A stretch of DNA of 33,536 bases, taken from positions 19,599 to 53,134 of the forward strand of contig QAXH01004402.1 in the NCBI GenBank assembly GCA_004335635.1, written 5' to 3'. Below, piece by piece: positions 1 to 8,562 of this stretch. This DNA comes from Chloromonas sp. AAM2 (lineage: Eukaryota > Chlorophyta > Chlorophyceae > Chlamydomonadales > Chlamydomonadaceae). The notes under the pieces were generated by a model. It had not been told where the DNA came from. It made no database searches and saw nothing but the letters and a program-made list of their open reading frames with translations. Each line of letters starts with the position of its first letter. Within the stretch, counting starts at the first letter, position 1. The translations under genes were made by a program, and so were the position numbers.

Positions 1-2
1 TC

Positions 3-1025
3 GTAATTGGTCAAACCAGATATAATGGTATAGCCTTATCTCAAGTAGCAAATCCAGACTTAACTTGGGAAAAAATAACTACACTAAACCTTGGTTTAGA
101 CTTCGGGGTATTCAGAAATAGAATAGCAGGTAGTATTGATATTTTCCAGAGAACAGCAAGAGATCTTCTCGATTTCAATACATTACCTTCCAATAACGCA
201 GTCGGTTTAGTTGCTGATAATGTCGGGTCTACAAGAAGTGAAGGTGTAGAATTAGAGCTTAATACATCAAATATTTTATCTAAAAAGTTTTCATGGTACT
301 CGAGTTTTAACCTGTCATATACTGAAAGTTTTTGGGTAGAGAGAAACCCGGAAGTCGCATTTCCTGAATATGTTGGAGAAAATGATCAGTTAAGTACGAT
401 TTATGGGTGGAAAACGGATGGTATAATTCAAAGTGAAGATGATGTGCCTGCTCACATGCCTGATGCTAATTTGGGAAACATTAAGTACGTAGACATTAAC
501 AATGATGGAAGCCTGGATAGCGAAGATGTAGTAAAACTAGGCACCGGTACACCAAGATGGACTTTAGGTTTAGGAAATGATTTTAAATTTGGCAATTTCG
601 ACTTCAGCTTCTATATGTATGGAAATTTTGGCTTTATGGTTTATAATAATTTTTCGCCGAATGTTTTCACTATCTCACAATCAACCAACCCTTCTAATAC
701 AACTATTTATGCAGAAGACATTTGGTCGGCCGATAACCCAACAGGCACAGTGCAAGGTGTAGCACCAAATCCCTATGACGGGAATAACCCCGCAAGTAAT
801 GATTTTACACTTGAAGACGGTGATTTCATTCGCTTAAGTAACGTAAATATTGGCTATGCACTTCCACAGAATATCATTCATTCAGTAAGGTCGATAAGGA
901 TTCAATTTAGCCTGCAGGATATTGCCGTTTTCACAAATTACTCTGGGTTTGATCCGGAATTTTCAGAAGTAAATCCTTATCCAAAAACATATTCATCAAC
1001 ATTAAGTGTTGAAATACAATTTTAA
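3..1025 (+). CDS. SusC-family TonB-dependent outer-membrane receptor, C-terminal part
   Basis: The frame is open from the left window edge to a TAA at 1023-1025, giving the last 340 residues of a SusC/RagA receptor. The N-terminal DUF4480/CarboxypepD_reg-like domain, plug and TonB box lie outside the window. What is visible is a run of alternating amphipathic beta-barrel strands, the EF-hand-like SusC signature YVDINNDGSLDSEDV (about residues 162-176 of the fragment), and a C-terminal Phe (VEIQF) typical of outer-membrane barrel proteins. SusC proteins import oligosaccharides across the outer membrane with energy from TonB, with SusD as lid. A susD gene starts 33 nt downstream. The substrate is inferred from downstream GH53 and GH2 genes to be galacto-oligosaccharides from beta-1,4-galactan. 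Confidence 0.95.
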   Translation, partial: VIGQTRYNGIALSQVANPDLTWEKITTLNLGLDFGVFRNRIAGSIDIFQRTARDLLDFNTLPSNNAVGLVADNVGSTRSEGVELELNTSNILSKKFSWYSSFNLSYTESFWVERNPEVAFPEYVGENDQLSTIYGWKTDGIIQSEDDVPAHMPDANLGNIKYVDINNDGSLDSEDVVKLGTGTPRWTLGLGNDFKFGNFDFSFYMYGNFGFMVYNNFSPNVFTISQSTNPSNTTIYAEDIWSADNPTGTVQGVAPNPYDGNNPASNDFTLEDGDFIRLSNVNIGYALPQNIIHSVRSIRIQFSLQDIAVFTNYSGFDPEFSEVNPYPKTYSSTLSVEIQF

Positions 1026-1048
1026 GTCATTATAAGTAAGATAATTAT

Positions 1049-1061
1049 GGAGAATAGTATG
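1049..1061 (+). promoter_or_regulatory. Shine-Dalgarno site that sets the susD start
   Basis: GGAG at 1049-1052 lies 6 nt before the ATG at 1059. The in-frame ATG at 1047 overlaps this site and has no Shine-Dalgarno site of its own, so 1059 is the better start. The same GGAGAAT leader recurs before the next gene at 2603. Confidence 0.6.
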
Positions 1062-2537
1062 AATGCGATAACAAAAATGAAGTGGTGGATTCTACTGGTC
1101 TTATTTTTTCCGATTCTGTTGATAAGCTGTTCAGATATTTTAGAACCAAAGGTGTATGGGGACTTAACTCCGGAAACATTTTTTAAATCTGAAGCAGACT
1201 TTAGAAATGCAAATGTTGCGTTATATAATCCGTTTATGACCGACTGGGGTACAGTTGATGGGGGAGCGAACGCATGGTATGCATCATTATATAATGCCGA
1301 CCCAAAGACATACCTGATGAGAAGTATGATAACTACTGATGAAATGTTTAGTCCCTGGGTGCCAGATTTCACAGATTTTAATTTCGGCCCCGCAACATTG
1401 AATGGTTTTTTAGCCTCTACGTATGCAAAAATTAGATATGTAGCCCGAGCTACAGATGTGATAGATAAAATTGAAAAATCGGAGGCCGATGTACCTGATG
1501 ATATAAAAGCAAATTATATAGCAGAAGCTAAAGCTATTCGGGCTTGGACCATGTACATCCTATATGATTTTTTTGGCCCAACAAATGTGAAGTTAGACCC
1601 GGAAACACTGAGCGATACGGATATAACTCCGCGGCTCTCTAAGGAAGAATATCTAAATGCAATGATAACAGATTTAGAAGCAGCTATACCCTTATTGGAT
1701 CAAAGCTATAACGATGATCCGGCAAACTGGGGTAGAGTATCCAAAGGAGTGGCACGGATGGTGCTCTTAAAAATTTATATGCATGAAAAGATGTGGCCTG
1801 AGGCAGAGAATATAGCTATGGATATCATGGATATGAATTACGAACTATTGGATTACTATCCGGATGTTTTTAACGATGAAATGAATAATGAGATCATATA
1901 TGCAGTTCCTGCTGATGAATCCTCTCCTAATTATTATACACAGGAAATAATACCTACTAATTTTGTGTCAAGTGGAGGTTTTGCAAGAAGCCCTGGATGG
2001 TATGGATTTTGGATGCCATGGGAATTTTATGATCAATACCAGTCTGGGGACGAGCGACTGGATACTATTCTTGACAGGTACCAAAACTCAAGGGGAAATA
2101 CTGTAAATAGAAATAATGGTATGCAGGGTGCCATCCCGTTAAAGTATACCGAATTATCAGGTTCCGGGCCGGGACATTCAAATGATCAAATAGTGTTTAG
2201 ATATGCAGAGGTTTTGTTATCACTTGCAGAAGCTATAAATGAGCAAAGGGGGCCGGCCGACGCCTATCAATATGTAAATGAAGTAAGAGCCAGGTCAGAA
2301 CTATCTGGATGGAGTGGCCTTACCAAAGACCAATTCAGGGACTCTATATTAGTAGAAAGAGGCAGAGAACTTTATGCGGAAGGTGTACGTCGTCAGGACT
2401 TGATTCGTCATGGAAAATTCATTGAATACGCTCAAGAACGAGGGGCGAATGCTCAAGATCATCAGGTTCTATTTCCTATTCCACTTAATGTAGTACTACA
2501 GGGCGAAGGAATTATTGAACAAAATCCAGGCTATTAG
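1059..2537 (+). CDS. SusD/RagB-family starch-binding-like surface lipoprotein
   Basis: This 492-residue protein begins with a lipoprotein signal: charged N-terminus, hydrophobic stretch, and lipobox LISC with lipidated Cys at about residue 24. The C-terminal half carries the SusD hallmarks RYAEVLLSLAEAINEQRG and, near the end, ILVERGRELYAEGVRRQDLIRHG, which form TPR-like helices packing on SusC. The length is usual for the family. SusD caps the SusC barrel on the cell surface and binds glycan. The gene follows susC by 33 nt, so the two are surely co-transcribed. The substrate (beta-1,4-galactan fragments) is inferred from neighbouring GH53 and GH2 enzymes; SusD sequence alone does not show specificity. 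An upstream in-frame ATG at 1047 would add four residues, but the Shine-Dalgarno site favours 1059. Confidence 0.95.
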   Translation: MNAITKMKWWILLVLFFPILLISCSDILEPKVYGDLTPETFFKSEADFRNANVALYNPFMTDWGTVDGGANAWYASLYNADPKTYLMRSMITTDEMFSPWVPDFTDFNFGPATLNGFLASTYAKIRYVARATDVIDKIEKSEADVPDDIKANYIAEAKAIRAWTMYILYDFFGPTNVKLDPETLSDTDITPRLSKEEYLNAMITDLEAAIPLLDQSYNDDPANWGRVSKGVARMVLLKIYMHEKMWPEAENIAMDIMDMNYELLDYYPDVFNDEMNNEIIYAVPADESSPNYYTQEIIPTNFVSSGGFARSPGWYGFWMPWEFYDQYQSGDERLDTILDRYQNSRGNTVNRNNGMQGAIPLKYTELSGSGPGHSNDQIVFRYAEVLLSLAEAINEQRGPADAYQYVNEVRARSELSGWSGLTKDQFRDSILVERGRELYAEGVRRQDLIRHGKFIEYAQERGANAQDHQVLFPIPLNVVLQGEGIIEQNPGY

Positions 2538-2602
2538 CAGCCAATCTAAAGAAAATGATATAACAACATCATTAATCACTAACACTCACAACAATTACAA
2601 TT

Positions 2603-2615
2603 GGAGAATGATATG
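2603..2615 (+). promoter_or_regulatory. Shine-Dalgarno site that sets the start of the T9SS glycan-binding candidate
   Basis: GGAG at 2603-2606 is 6 nt before ATG 2613. An in-frame TTG at 2601 overlaps this site and is therefore an unlikely start. The leader TGGAGAATnnTATGA is nearly the same as before susD. Confidence 0.6.
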
Positions 2616-3644
2616 AGAAGAATGCAACTATTCTTAACCTTAATATTAGTACTGGCAACTGGTTCTTACCTGAATGCTCAGGATATAATCGCAGAAGATC
2701 ATGCTGGTAATTATTCGGCATCTGAATTTGAAGCCCTTGAAAATTTAGGAACTGGATTTGGAGCATGGACCAAAAATGTAAATGGGGACGATGCAAGTGT
2801 AAATGTAAAGGATGCAACGGGCGTGGGTAGTAATGGCTCCGTTTTAAACACCTCAGGACAGGCATTTGTATTAATTGCATCGGATTCTGACCAATCTGGA
2901 AACCAAGTGGAGCTTGGTAGAGAATTTTCAGCTCCCCTTTCTGATGGCAGCACGTTTAGCTTTCAATTTTCCTGGAACTGGGCTGATGGCCTTAAAGGAT
3001 TTACACTCTATAATGGGGGATGGGATTCAGCGGACACAGCCATAAAATTAGATTTTGATAAGTCAGGTTACTATGTAAATGGAGATTCAGTTGAAGCACA
3101 CGCAAGTCAAGAGGACTGGGATACATGGAGAGGCGAAGGTGTTTCCTTAGAAGTTACATTTACGCGTAGTGGTGAAAATCTTGACTATACCATTACGGCA
3201 ATTACTGAAGATTCACATGTTGATTTCAACGGTACCGTTGAGGGTGTAAATGCAGACCGGGTAAACTTCTTTAATTATTATCAGGCTGATTGGGGCACCG
3301 ATGACAAAGGAAGTATGTTTATAAACAATCTTAAAATTACTTCTGGAGAGGCAACCTCAAATGAAGTAGAAAATATTGCAAGTGATTTTCGTTTAGACCA
3401 AAATTATCCAAATCCTTTTAATCCAACTACCAGCATTTCATATGCAATAAATAGCCCATCCAATATTCAGTTGGCAGTTTATAATATGCTAGGTCAGGAG
3501 ATTCAGGTACTTGAGCGAGGCATGAAAGCAGCAGGAAATTACTCCGTTAATTTTGATGCATCAGATCTTAATTCAGGTATGTATTTATACCAGTTGAAAA
3601 CAAATGCCGGTACAATTACAAGGAAAATGATGTTAATAAAGTAA
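2613..3644 (+). CDS. Secreted beta-sandwich protein with T9SS type A sorting domain, candidate surface glycan-binding protein
   Basis: The protein has 343 residues. A signal peptide (residues 1 to about 22, ending LNAQ) leads into a roughly 225-residue body rich in Trp, Tyr, Asp and Gly, with short alternating strands that suggest a jelly-roll or concanavalin-like beta sandwich. Residues about 259-343 are a type A T9SS sorting domain, seen as FRLDQNYPNPFNPTTSIS followed by YNMLGQEI, SGMYLYQLK and the terminal RKMMLIK. I recognise no catalytic motif. It sits directly after susD, the usual place of the surface glycan-binding protein (SusE/SusF/SGBP) in a utilization locus. That position, the aromatic content and the export signal suggest a galactan-binding function. 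Unlike standard SGBPs it is not a lipoprotein but would be exported by T9SS. The body could instead be an unrecognised enzyme. Confidence 0.8.
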   Translation: MRRMQLFLTLILVLATGSYLNAQDIIAEDHAGNYSASEFEALENLGTGFGAWTKNVNGDDASVNVKDATGVGSNGSVLNTSGQAFVLIASDSDQSGNQVELGREFSAPLSDGSTFSFQFSWNWADGLKGFTLYNGGWDSADTAIKLDFDKSGYYVNGDSVEAHASQEDWDTWRGEGVSLEVTFTRSGENLDYTITAITEDSHVDFNGTVEGVNADRVNFFNYYQADWGTDDKGSMFINNLKITSGEATSNEVENIASDFRLDQNYPNPFNPTTSISYAINSPSNIQLAVYNMLGQEIQVLERGMKAAGNYSVNFDASDLNSGMYLYQLKTNAGTITRKMMLIK

Positions 3645-3657
3645 TTCAAAAAAATAA

Positions 3658-3687
3658 GGTGTGAGATGATTGAGTTCATCTCATACC
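3658..3687 (+). promoter_or_regulatory. Intercistronic 12-bp hairpin inside the galactan operon
   Basis: GGTGTGAGATGA (3658-3669) pairs with TCATCTCATACC (3676-3687) across a 6-nt loop. Eleven pairs are Watson-Crick and one is G-U. It is followed by ATTAAAATAC, not a U-run, so it is a poor terminator for the + strand. On the opposite strand it is followed by a T-rich run, but no gene there needs a terminator. It separates susC/susD/binding-protein from the enzyme genes and may protect the upstream mRNA or cause partial termination or processing. Confidence 0.6.
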
Positions 3688-3715
3688 ATTAAAATACAAA
3701 CGGTTAGTCAGTCCT

Positions 3716-4900
3716 ATGGCACCATTAAAATTTGTACATACTATTAATCTTTTGTTCAGTTTTCTACTCATGCTATCAAGCTGTGATTCTACCACTGGAT
3801 CAAATAATGATGATCCTCCGGTTTTCGATGATAATGAATTCCTTATGGGAGCTGATTTGTCATATGTAAACCAAATTTTGGACCACGGTGGCGAGTATAA
3901 ATCTGATGGTGATGTGAAAGATCCGTATCAAATATTTTCTGAAAAAGGCACAAATATTGTCAGGTTCCGACTTTTTAATAATCCAACTTGGATTAAAGAT
4001 GTATATGGAAAAGAAAGCGAGCTGTATCATGATATCATAGATGTTAAAAAGGGAATTCAAAGAGCAAAAGAATATGGGATGAGGGTTTTACTGGATTTTC
4101 ATTATTCAGATATCTGGGCAGACCCTGGTGCACAAGAAGTTCCAAAGGCATGGGAAGGAGTGGGATTCGAAGCAGTTCAGGATTCTTTATACCAATACAC
4201 GTTTAATACGCTAAAATATTTAAGCGAACATGAAGCACTACCTGAAATGGTTCAAATCGGGAATGAAAATAATTGTGGTCTTATCCATCCATATGCAAAT
4301 GTTTGTAGCTCAGAAGACTGGGAAGAGTTAGGCAAACTTATAAACAAAGGAATTGAGGCCGTAAAGGATATCGAAGATGAGACCGGTACTGAAATAAAAG
4401 TGATGCTGCACGTGGCTCAGCCAGAAAATGTGACCAATTGGTACGATAATGTAATTGAAGTAGGCCAAGTCACTGATTTTGATGTAGTTGGATTTTCGTA
4501 CTACACCCAGTGGTCTGATATACCTTTGTCAAGAATTTCGGCATTTGTTGCAAATTTCAGGCTGATGTACAAAAGAGAAGTCATGATTTTAGAAACAGCT
4601 TATCCCTGGACGGTGGAAAATGCCGACAATTATGGAAATATATTTGGGAATGAAAGTTTGATAAACGGATATCCTGCTACAAAAGAAGGGCAAAAAGAAT
4701 TCATGATTGACCTCGTACAGGAAGTTAAAGACGGAGGAGGGACCGGTGTATTCTATTGGGAGCCCGCTTGGATCACATCAAATTTAAAAGATCTTTGGGG
4801 AACCGGTTCGTCTTGGGAAAACAATGCACTTTTCGATTTTGGTGGGAATGCCCACATCGGTTTTGATTTCATGACCCATGACTATAAAACAGAAGAATAA
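3716..4900 (+). CDS. GH53 endo-beta-1,4-galactanase, lipoprotein
   Basis: This 394-residue protein has a lipoprotein signal (lipobox LSSC, Cys23) followed by a Ser/Asn/Asp-rich linker and a complete GH53 TIM barrel. Family marks include GADLSYV at about 45-51, RFRLFNNP, LLDFHYSDIWADPG at about 125-138, and KAWEG. The likely acid/base is Glu184 (QIGNEN) and the nucleophile Glu293 (ILETAYPW). VFYWEPAW lies near the end. GH53 enzymes cut internal beta-1,4-galactosyl bonds in type I arabinogalactan and pectic galactan. Lipidation suggests a surface or outer-membrane location, where it would produce oligosaccharides for the SusC/SusD pair upstream. A hairpin at 3658-3687 precedes the gene. It is paired in this locus with a second, non-lipidated GH53 at 7498-8562. 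Confidence 0.95.
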   Translation: MAPLKFVHTINLLFSFLLMLSSCDSTTGSNNDDPPVFDDNEFLMGADLSYVNQILDHGGEYKSDGDVKDPYQIFSEKGTNIVRFRLFNNPTWIKDVYGKESELYHDIIDVKKGIQRAKEYGMRVLLDFHYSDIWADPGAQEVPKAWEGVGFEAVQDSLYQYTFNTLKYLSEHEALPEMVQIGNENNCGLIHPYANVCSSEDWEELGKLINKGIEAVKDIEDETGTEIKVMLHVAQPENVTNWYDNVIEVGQVTDFDVVGFSYYTQWSDIPLSRISAFVANFRLMYKREVMILETAYPWTVENADNYGNIFGNESLINGYPATKEGQKEFMIDLVQEVKDGGGTGVFYWEPAWITSNLKDLWGTGSSWENNALFDFGGNAHIGFDFMTHDYKTEE

Positions 4901-5104
4901 ATAACAATATTCATTTATGCGATTTCTCACTCACTCATCGTGGTTTTTTAGTGCTTTTCTGGGTCTGTGGTTAAAAAGGCAAGTAGAACACCCCATGATT
5001 TTAAAACGAACTATTTATGTAAGGCTTTACCCTTCTAAAATTTCAAACGGTAGACATTAAATAATCAAAATATTACTACTCACTAAAAAAGTGATTCTGA
5101 ATAC

Positions 5105-7489
5105 ATGAACCGATTATATCTGAACTTTTTATTGATACTGCTTTTTGCCTGGGGATGCACTGTAAACCAAGAGCCCCAAACAGTTAAAACACATTTTGAT
5201 TTTAACAAAAATTGGGAATTTGTGAAGGATGTGGATACTACAATTTCCCCGGTTTTATTTGATAAAATGGATTCTGGGGTTCAATGGGAATCCATTCGAT
5301 TGCCCCATACAATGAATATTGAGCCGTTAGTTATTGAAAATCAACAATGGCAGGGTACCGGATTTTACCGCAAGTTTTTCAACCTGAATGAAGAGCAAAA
5401 AGGGAAGCATATTACATTAAAATTTGAAGCGGCTATGCACGAGGCAGATGTCTTTTTGAATGGAAAAAAAGTGCATTATAACGCCGGAGGATATCTCCCG
5501 TTTGTAGTAGATATTTCCGATGATGTTCTTTTTGGAGAAGAAAATGTACTGTTAGTAAAATTGAATAACGAAGACAATGGTGAAATTCCGCCAGGAAAAC
5601 CGTTAGAAGTTTTAGACTTCAATTATTACGGTGGAATTTATCGTGATGTACATTTGATTGTTAAAGATGAATTGCGGATTTCCGATCCATTTGAAGCCAA
5701 TCGTACTGCTGCTGGTGGGGTTTTTGTCTCCTATGAAAATGTTAGCTCAGAAATAGCCACGGTTACTGTTCAAACTGATATTGAAAATGAAAGAAGTGGG
5801 TCAGAATCGGTTACAGTGAAATTGATTCTTCAGGATGAGGAAGGGAAAAAAGTGGCAAAAAAAGAATCGGAAATACAGGTTGAGTCCGGGTCAAATGTAC
5901 TGCATACTGAAAAGTTAGTGGTAGAGAATCCCAAATTATGGTCGCCCGTTTCACCCCATCTCTACACACTGACGGTACAGCTTTTTGATGATTCGGGGCT
6001 TATTGACAGTGATCAAGAACGAATTGGAATCCGGACCTTTGGTTTCGACGAAGAAAACCAATTTACGCTCAACGGCGAGCGGTTGTATTTACGAGGAACA
6101 AATCGCCATCAAGACTATCCCTACATTGGATATGCTCTTTCAAACGAGGCTCAGTATCGTGATGCTTACAAGATTAAGGAAGCTGGATTTAATTTTATTC
6201 GTATAGCTCACTATCCGCCAGATCCAGCATTTCTTGATGCTGCCGATGAGTTGGGGCTTTTATTTATGAATGCGATTCCAGGTTGGCAATATTATCAGGA
6301 CGGAATATTCGCAGAACGAGCTTTAAATGACGTTCGACAAATGATTCGACGCGACCGAAACCATCCAAGTATAGTAATTTGGGAGGCTTCACTGAATGAG
6401 TCCAACATGCCTAAAGAGTTTATGGAGAGAGCTCATAAAATTGTTAAGGAAGAGCTTCCTATTAAACATAATTTCAGTAGTGGTTGGGTCGATCACGCAT
6501 ATGATATTTTTATTCCTGCCCGTCAGCATTCTCGCCCTCCAGCATATTGGAGTGACTATAATAAGGATAAACCCTTGTTTATAGCAGAATATGGTGACTG
6601 GGAGTATTATGCACAAAATGCGGGTTTCAATCAGGATGCATTTGAAGACCTACAGGAAGAAGAGCGAACCTCAAGGCAACTTCGCGGAGATGGACAAAAA
6701 AGACTGGCCCAACAGTCCCTTAATTTTCAGGAAGCTCATAATTCGAATTTAAAGGGGAATTCTTTTGGGGATGCCAATTGGCTGATGTTCGACTACAACC
6801 GTGGATATGCCCCGGATATTGAAGCATCAGGAATACGTGACATCTTTCGTATACCAAAGTTCACCAATTATTTTTATCAAAGTCAGGCTGAACCTAATAC
6901 TACAGATGAAGACCCTGAATTTCAGGCTCCAATGGTATATATAGCCAACTTCTGGTCCGATCCAAATTATACCAAAACCAAAGTTTATAGTAATGCGGAA
7001 GAAGTAGCTTTGTTTCTGAACGGGAAAGAAATTGCCCGACAAAAACCGGATTCCAATCGCGTTTCAACCCACTTGAAATATCCACCGTTTACTTTCAACC
7101 CTGAAATATTTATCCCTGGAACATTAAAGGCAGAAGCTTACATCAGTGGTAAAGTAGTAGCTACGCATAAGCGCATTACTCCAGAAGAGCCAGTGCGGCT
7201 TAGCCTGAGTGTCGATATTAGTGGAAAGCCAATACAAAGCGGGGTAAATGATGTGGTGTTTGTGTATGCGACGATCATCGATGAAAATGGTACTACTGTT
7301 CATGATGCCTCAAATGAAGTTGAATTTGAAATTGAAGGGGATGGAAAATTAGTCGGGCATAATCCCATTAACGCCGAGGCTGGAATTGCAAGTGTTTTAG
7401 TGAGGGCTGGCGAGTCTTCGGGTTTGATCACCATTCGGGCTATTGCTGAAGGATTAGAAACCGAAACCATAGAATTAAACGTGAATTAA
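5105..7489 (+). CDS. GH2 beta-galactosidase, lipoprotein
   Basis: This 794-residue protein has a lipoprotein signal (AWGC, Cys18). The domains follow GH2 order: sugar-binding jelly roll (about 30-190), immunoglobulin-like domain (about 195-305), TIM barrel (about 315-600), a DUF4982-like domain (about 620-690) and a C-terminal GH2/Ig-like domain (about 695-790). The probable acid/base is Glu432 in WEASLNES and the nucleophile Glu495 in LFIAEYGD; RGTNRHQDYP and RIAHYPPDP are also present. It should release galactose from non-reducing ends of galacto-oligosaccharides made by the flanking GH53 enzymes. The 204-nt space before it shows no convincing terminator or promoter, only a weak TCACT/AGTGA palindrome near 5081-5095. 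The second GH53 starts 8 nt downstream. Confidence 0.92.
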   Translation: MNRLYLNFLLILLFAWGCTVNQEPQTVKTHFDFNKNWEFVKDVDTTISPVLFDKMDSGVQWESIRLPHTMNIEPLVIENQQWQGTGFYRKFFNLNEEQKGKHITLKFEAAMHEADVFLNGKKVHYNAGGYLPFVVDISDDVLFGEENVLLVKLNNEDNGEIPPGKPLEVLDFNYYGGIYRDVHLIVKDELRISDPFEANRTAAGGVFVSYENVSSEIATVTVQTDIENERSGSESVTVKLILQDEEGKKVAKKESEIQVESGSNVLHTEKLVVENPKLWSPVSPHLYTLTVQLFDDSGLIDSDQERIGIRTFGFDEENQFTLNGERLYLRGTNRHQDYPYIGYALSNEAQYRDAYKIKEAGFNFIRIAHYPPDPAFLDAADELGLLFMNAIPGWQYYQDGIFAERALNDVRQMIRRDRNHPSIVIWEASLNESNMPKEFMERAHKIVKEELPIKHNFSSGWVDHAYDIFIPARQHSRPPAYWSDYNKDKPLFIAEYGDWEYYAQNAGFNQDAFEDLQEEERTSRQLRGDGQKRLAQQSLNFQEAHNSNLKGNSFGDANWLMFDYNRGYAPDIEASGIRDIFRIPKFTNYFYQSQAEPNTTDEDPEFQAPMVYIANFWSDPNYTKTKVYSNAEEVALFLNGKEIARQKPDSNRVSTHLKYPPFTFNPEIFIPGTLKAEAYISGKVVATHKRITPEEPVRLSLSVDISGKPIQSGVNDVVFVYATIIDENGTTVHDASNEVEFEIEGDGKLVGHNPINAEAGIASVLVRAGESSGLITIRAIAEGLETETIELNVN

Positions 7490-7497
7490 GGAAGATC

Positions 7498-8562
7498 ATG
7501 AACCGAATTTTACTCATTTTTATTTTTTATTTGATAAGCCTGGAATCTTTTGGGCAGCAATCAGACTCCTCTGCTTTTCACCTTAATTACGCGGTTGGTG
7601 CTGATTTTTCGTTTTTAAAAATGGCAGAAGACAATGGGACAGTATTCAGGGAAAACGGGGTCGTTAAATCAGGATTGGATATTTTCAAAGATCACGGTTA
7701 CGATTGGATTCGCCTTCGTCTATTTCACTCTCCCGACCGCCTTCCCAACGATTTGGATTACACCATTGAGCTGGCCCAGGAAGCCAAAAAGCGAGGTATG
7801 AAATTCCTCCTCGATTACCACTATGCCGACAGTTGGGCCGATCCCGGAAAGCAGCCCATCCCTGCCGCTTGGGAAGGGTTGGAATATGAAATAGTGCGTG
7901 ATTCTGTTTATGAATACACAAAGAAAACAATAGAGGCTTTCAAAGAAGCGGGCGTTATGCCGGAGATGGTGCAAATTGGAAATGAAATCAGGAATGGGAT
8001 GATGTGGCCTATGGGTAAACTGCCGGAAAGATGGGATGCCTTTGCTGGTCTACTTAAAGCTGGAATTGATGGTGTGGATGCGGGGCGTGGACAGGAAATG
8101 CGTCCGTTGATTATGGTTCATTACGATAATGGAACAGATGCTAAGGGAAACCGGGATTTTTATGAGAATATTGAATCTTACGGCATTCCATTCGACATCA
8201 TTGGGCTTTCATATTATCCGTGGTGGCACGGTAACTTATTGGAGTTTCGAGAGAATTTGTTATCGCTAATGAAACACTTTGAGCAGGATATCATTTTAGT
8301 AGAAACGGCTTACAATTGGAGGGAAGCAGAATATTCAGAAAAAGAGTTAGCCCCGTATCCTGAAACTCCAGAAGGGCAAAAAGAATTTTTAAAATCAGTT
8401 TATGAAACCCTGATTAATATCCCCAGCCAGCGAATGAAAGGTATTTTTTGGTGGGAGCCAGCTGTGAATGCAGGTGTACCAATTCGGTCTCGTGGTTTTT
8501 TTGATGATGACGGTAATGTACTTCCGGTTATTCATGTTTTTGATAAATACAAAAGAAATTGA
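7498..8562 (+). CDS. GH53 endo-beta-1,4-galactanase, second copy, non-lipidated
   Basis: This 354-residue protein carries an ordinary signal peptide (residues 1 to about 20, ending ESFGQ) with no lipobox Cys, so it is likely periplasmic or secreted. The GH53 barrel is complete: GADFSFLKM near 34, RLRLFHSP, LLDYHYADSWADPG at about 104-117, acid/base Glu163 (QIGNEI) and nucleophile Glu269 (ILVETAYNW), with FWWEPA near the end. The start follows an AAGGAAG Shine-Dalgarno run, 8 nt after the GH2 stop. It probably trims imported oligosaccharides in the periplasm beside the GH2 enzyme, while the lipidated GH53 works outside. Its stop TGA overlaps the next gene's TTG start. Confidence 0.94.
   Translation: MNRILLIFIFYLISLESFGQQSDSSAFHLNYAVGADFSFLKMAEDNGTVFRENGVVKSGLDIFKDHGYDWIRLRLFHSPDRLPNDLDYTIELAQEAKKRGMKFLLDYHYADSWADPGKQPIPAAWEGLEYEIVRDSVYEYTKKTIEAFKEAGVMPEMVQIGNEIRNGMMWPMGKLPERWDAFAGLLKAGIDGVDAGRGQEMRPLIMVHYDNGTDAKGNRDFYENIESYGIPFDIIGLSYYPWWHGNLLEFRENLLSLMKHFEQDIILVETAYNWREAEYSEKELAPYPETPEGQKEFLKSVYETLINIPSQRMKGIFWWEPAVNAGVPIRSRGFFDDDGNVLPVIHVFDKYKRN

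Noticed and set aside
5081..5095. TCACT/AGTGA palindrome before the GH2 gene as an operator
   Set aside because: Only a 5-bp stem with a poly-A loop; too short to call without a second copy elsewhere in the locus.
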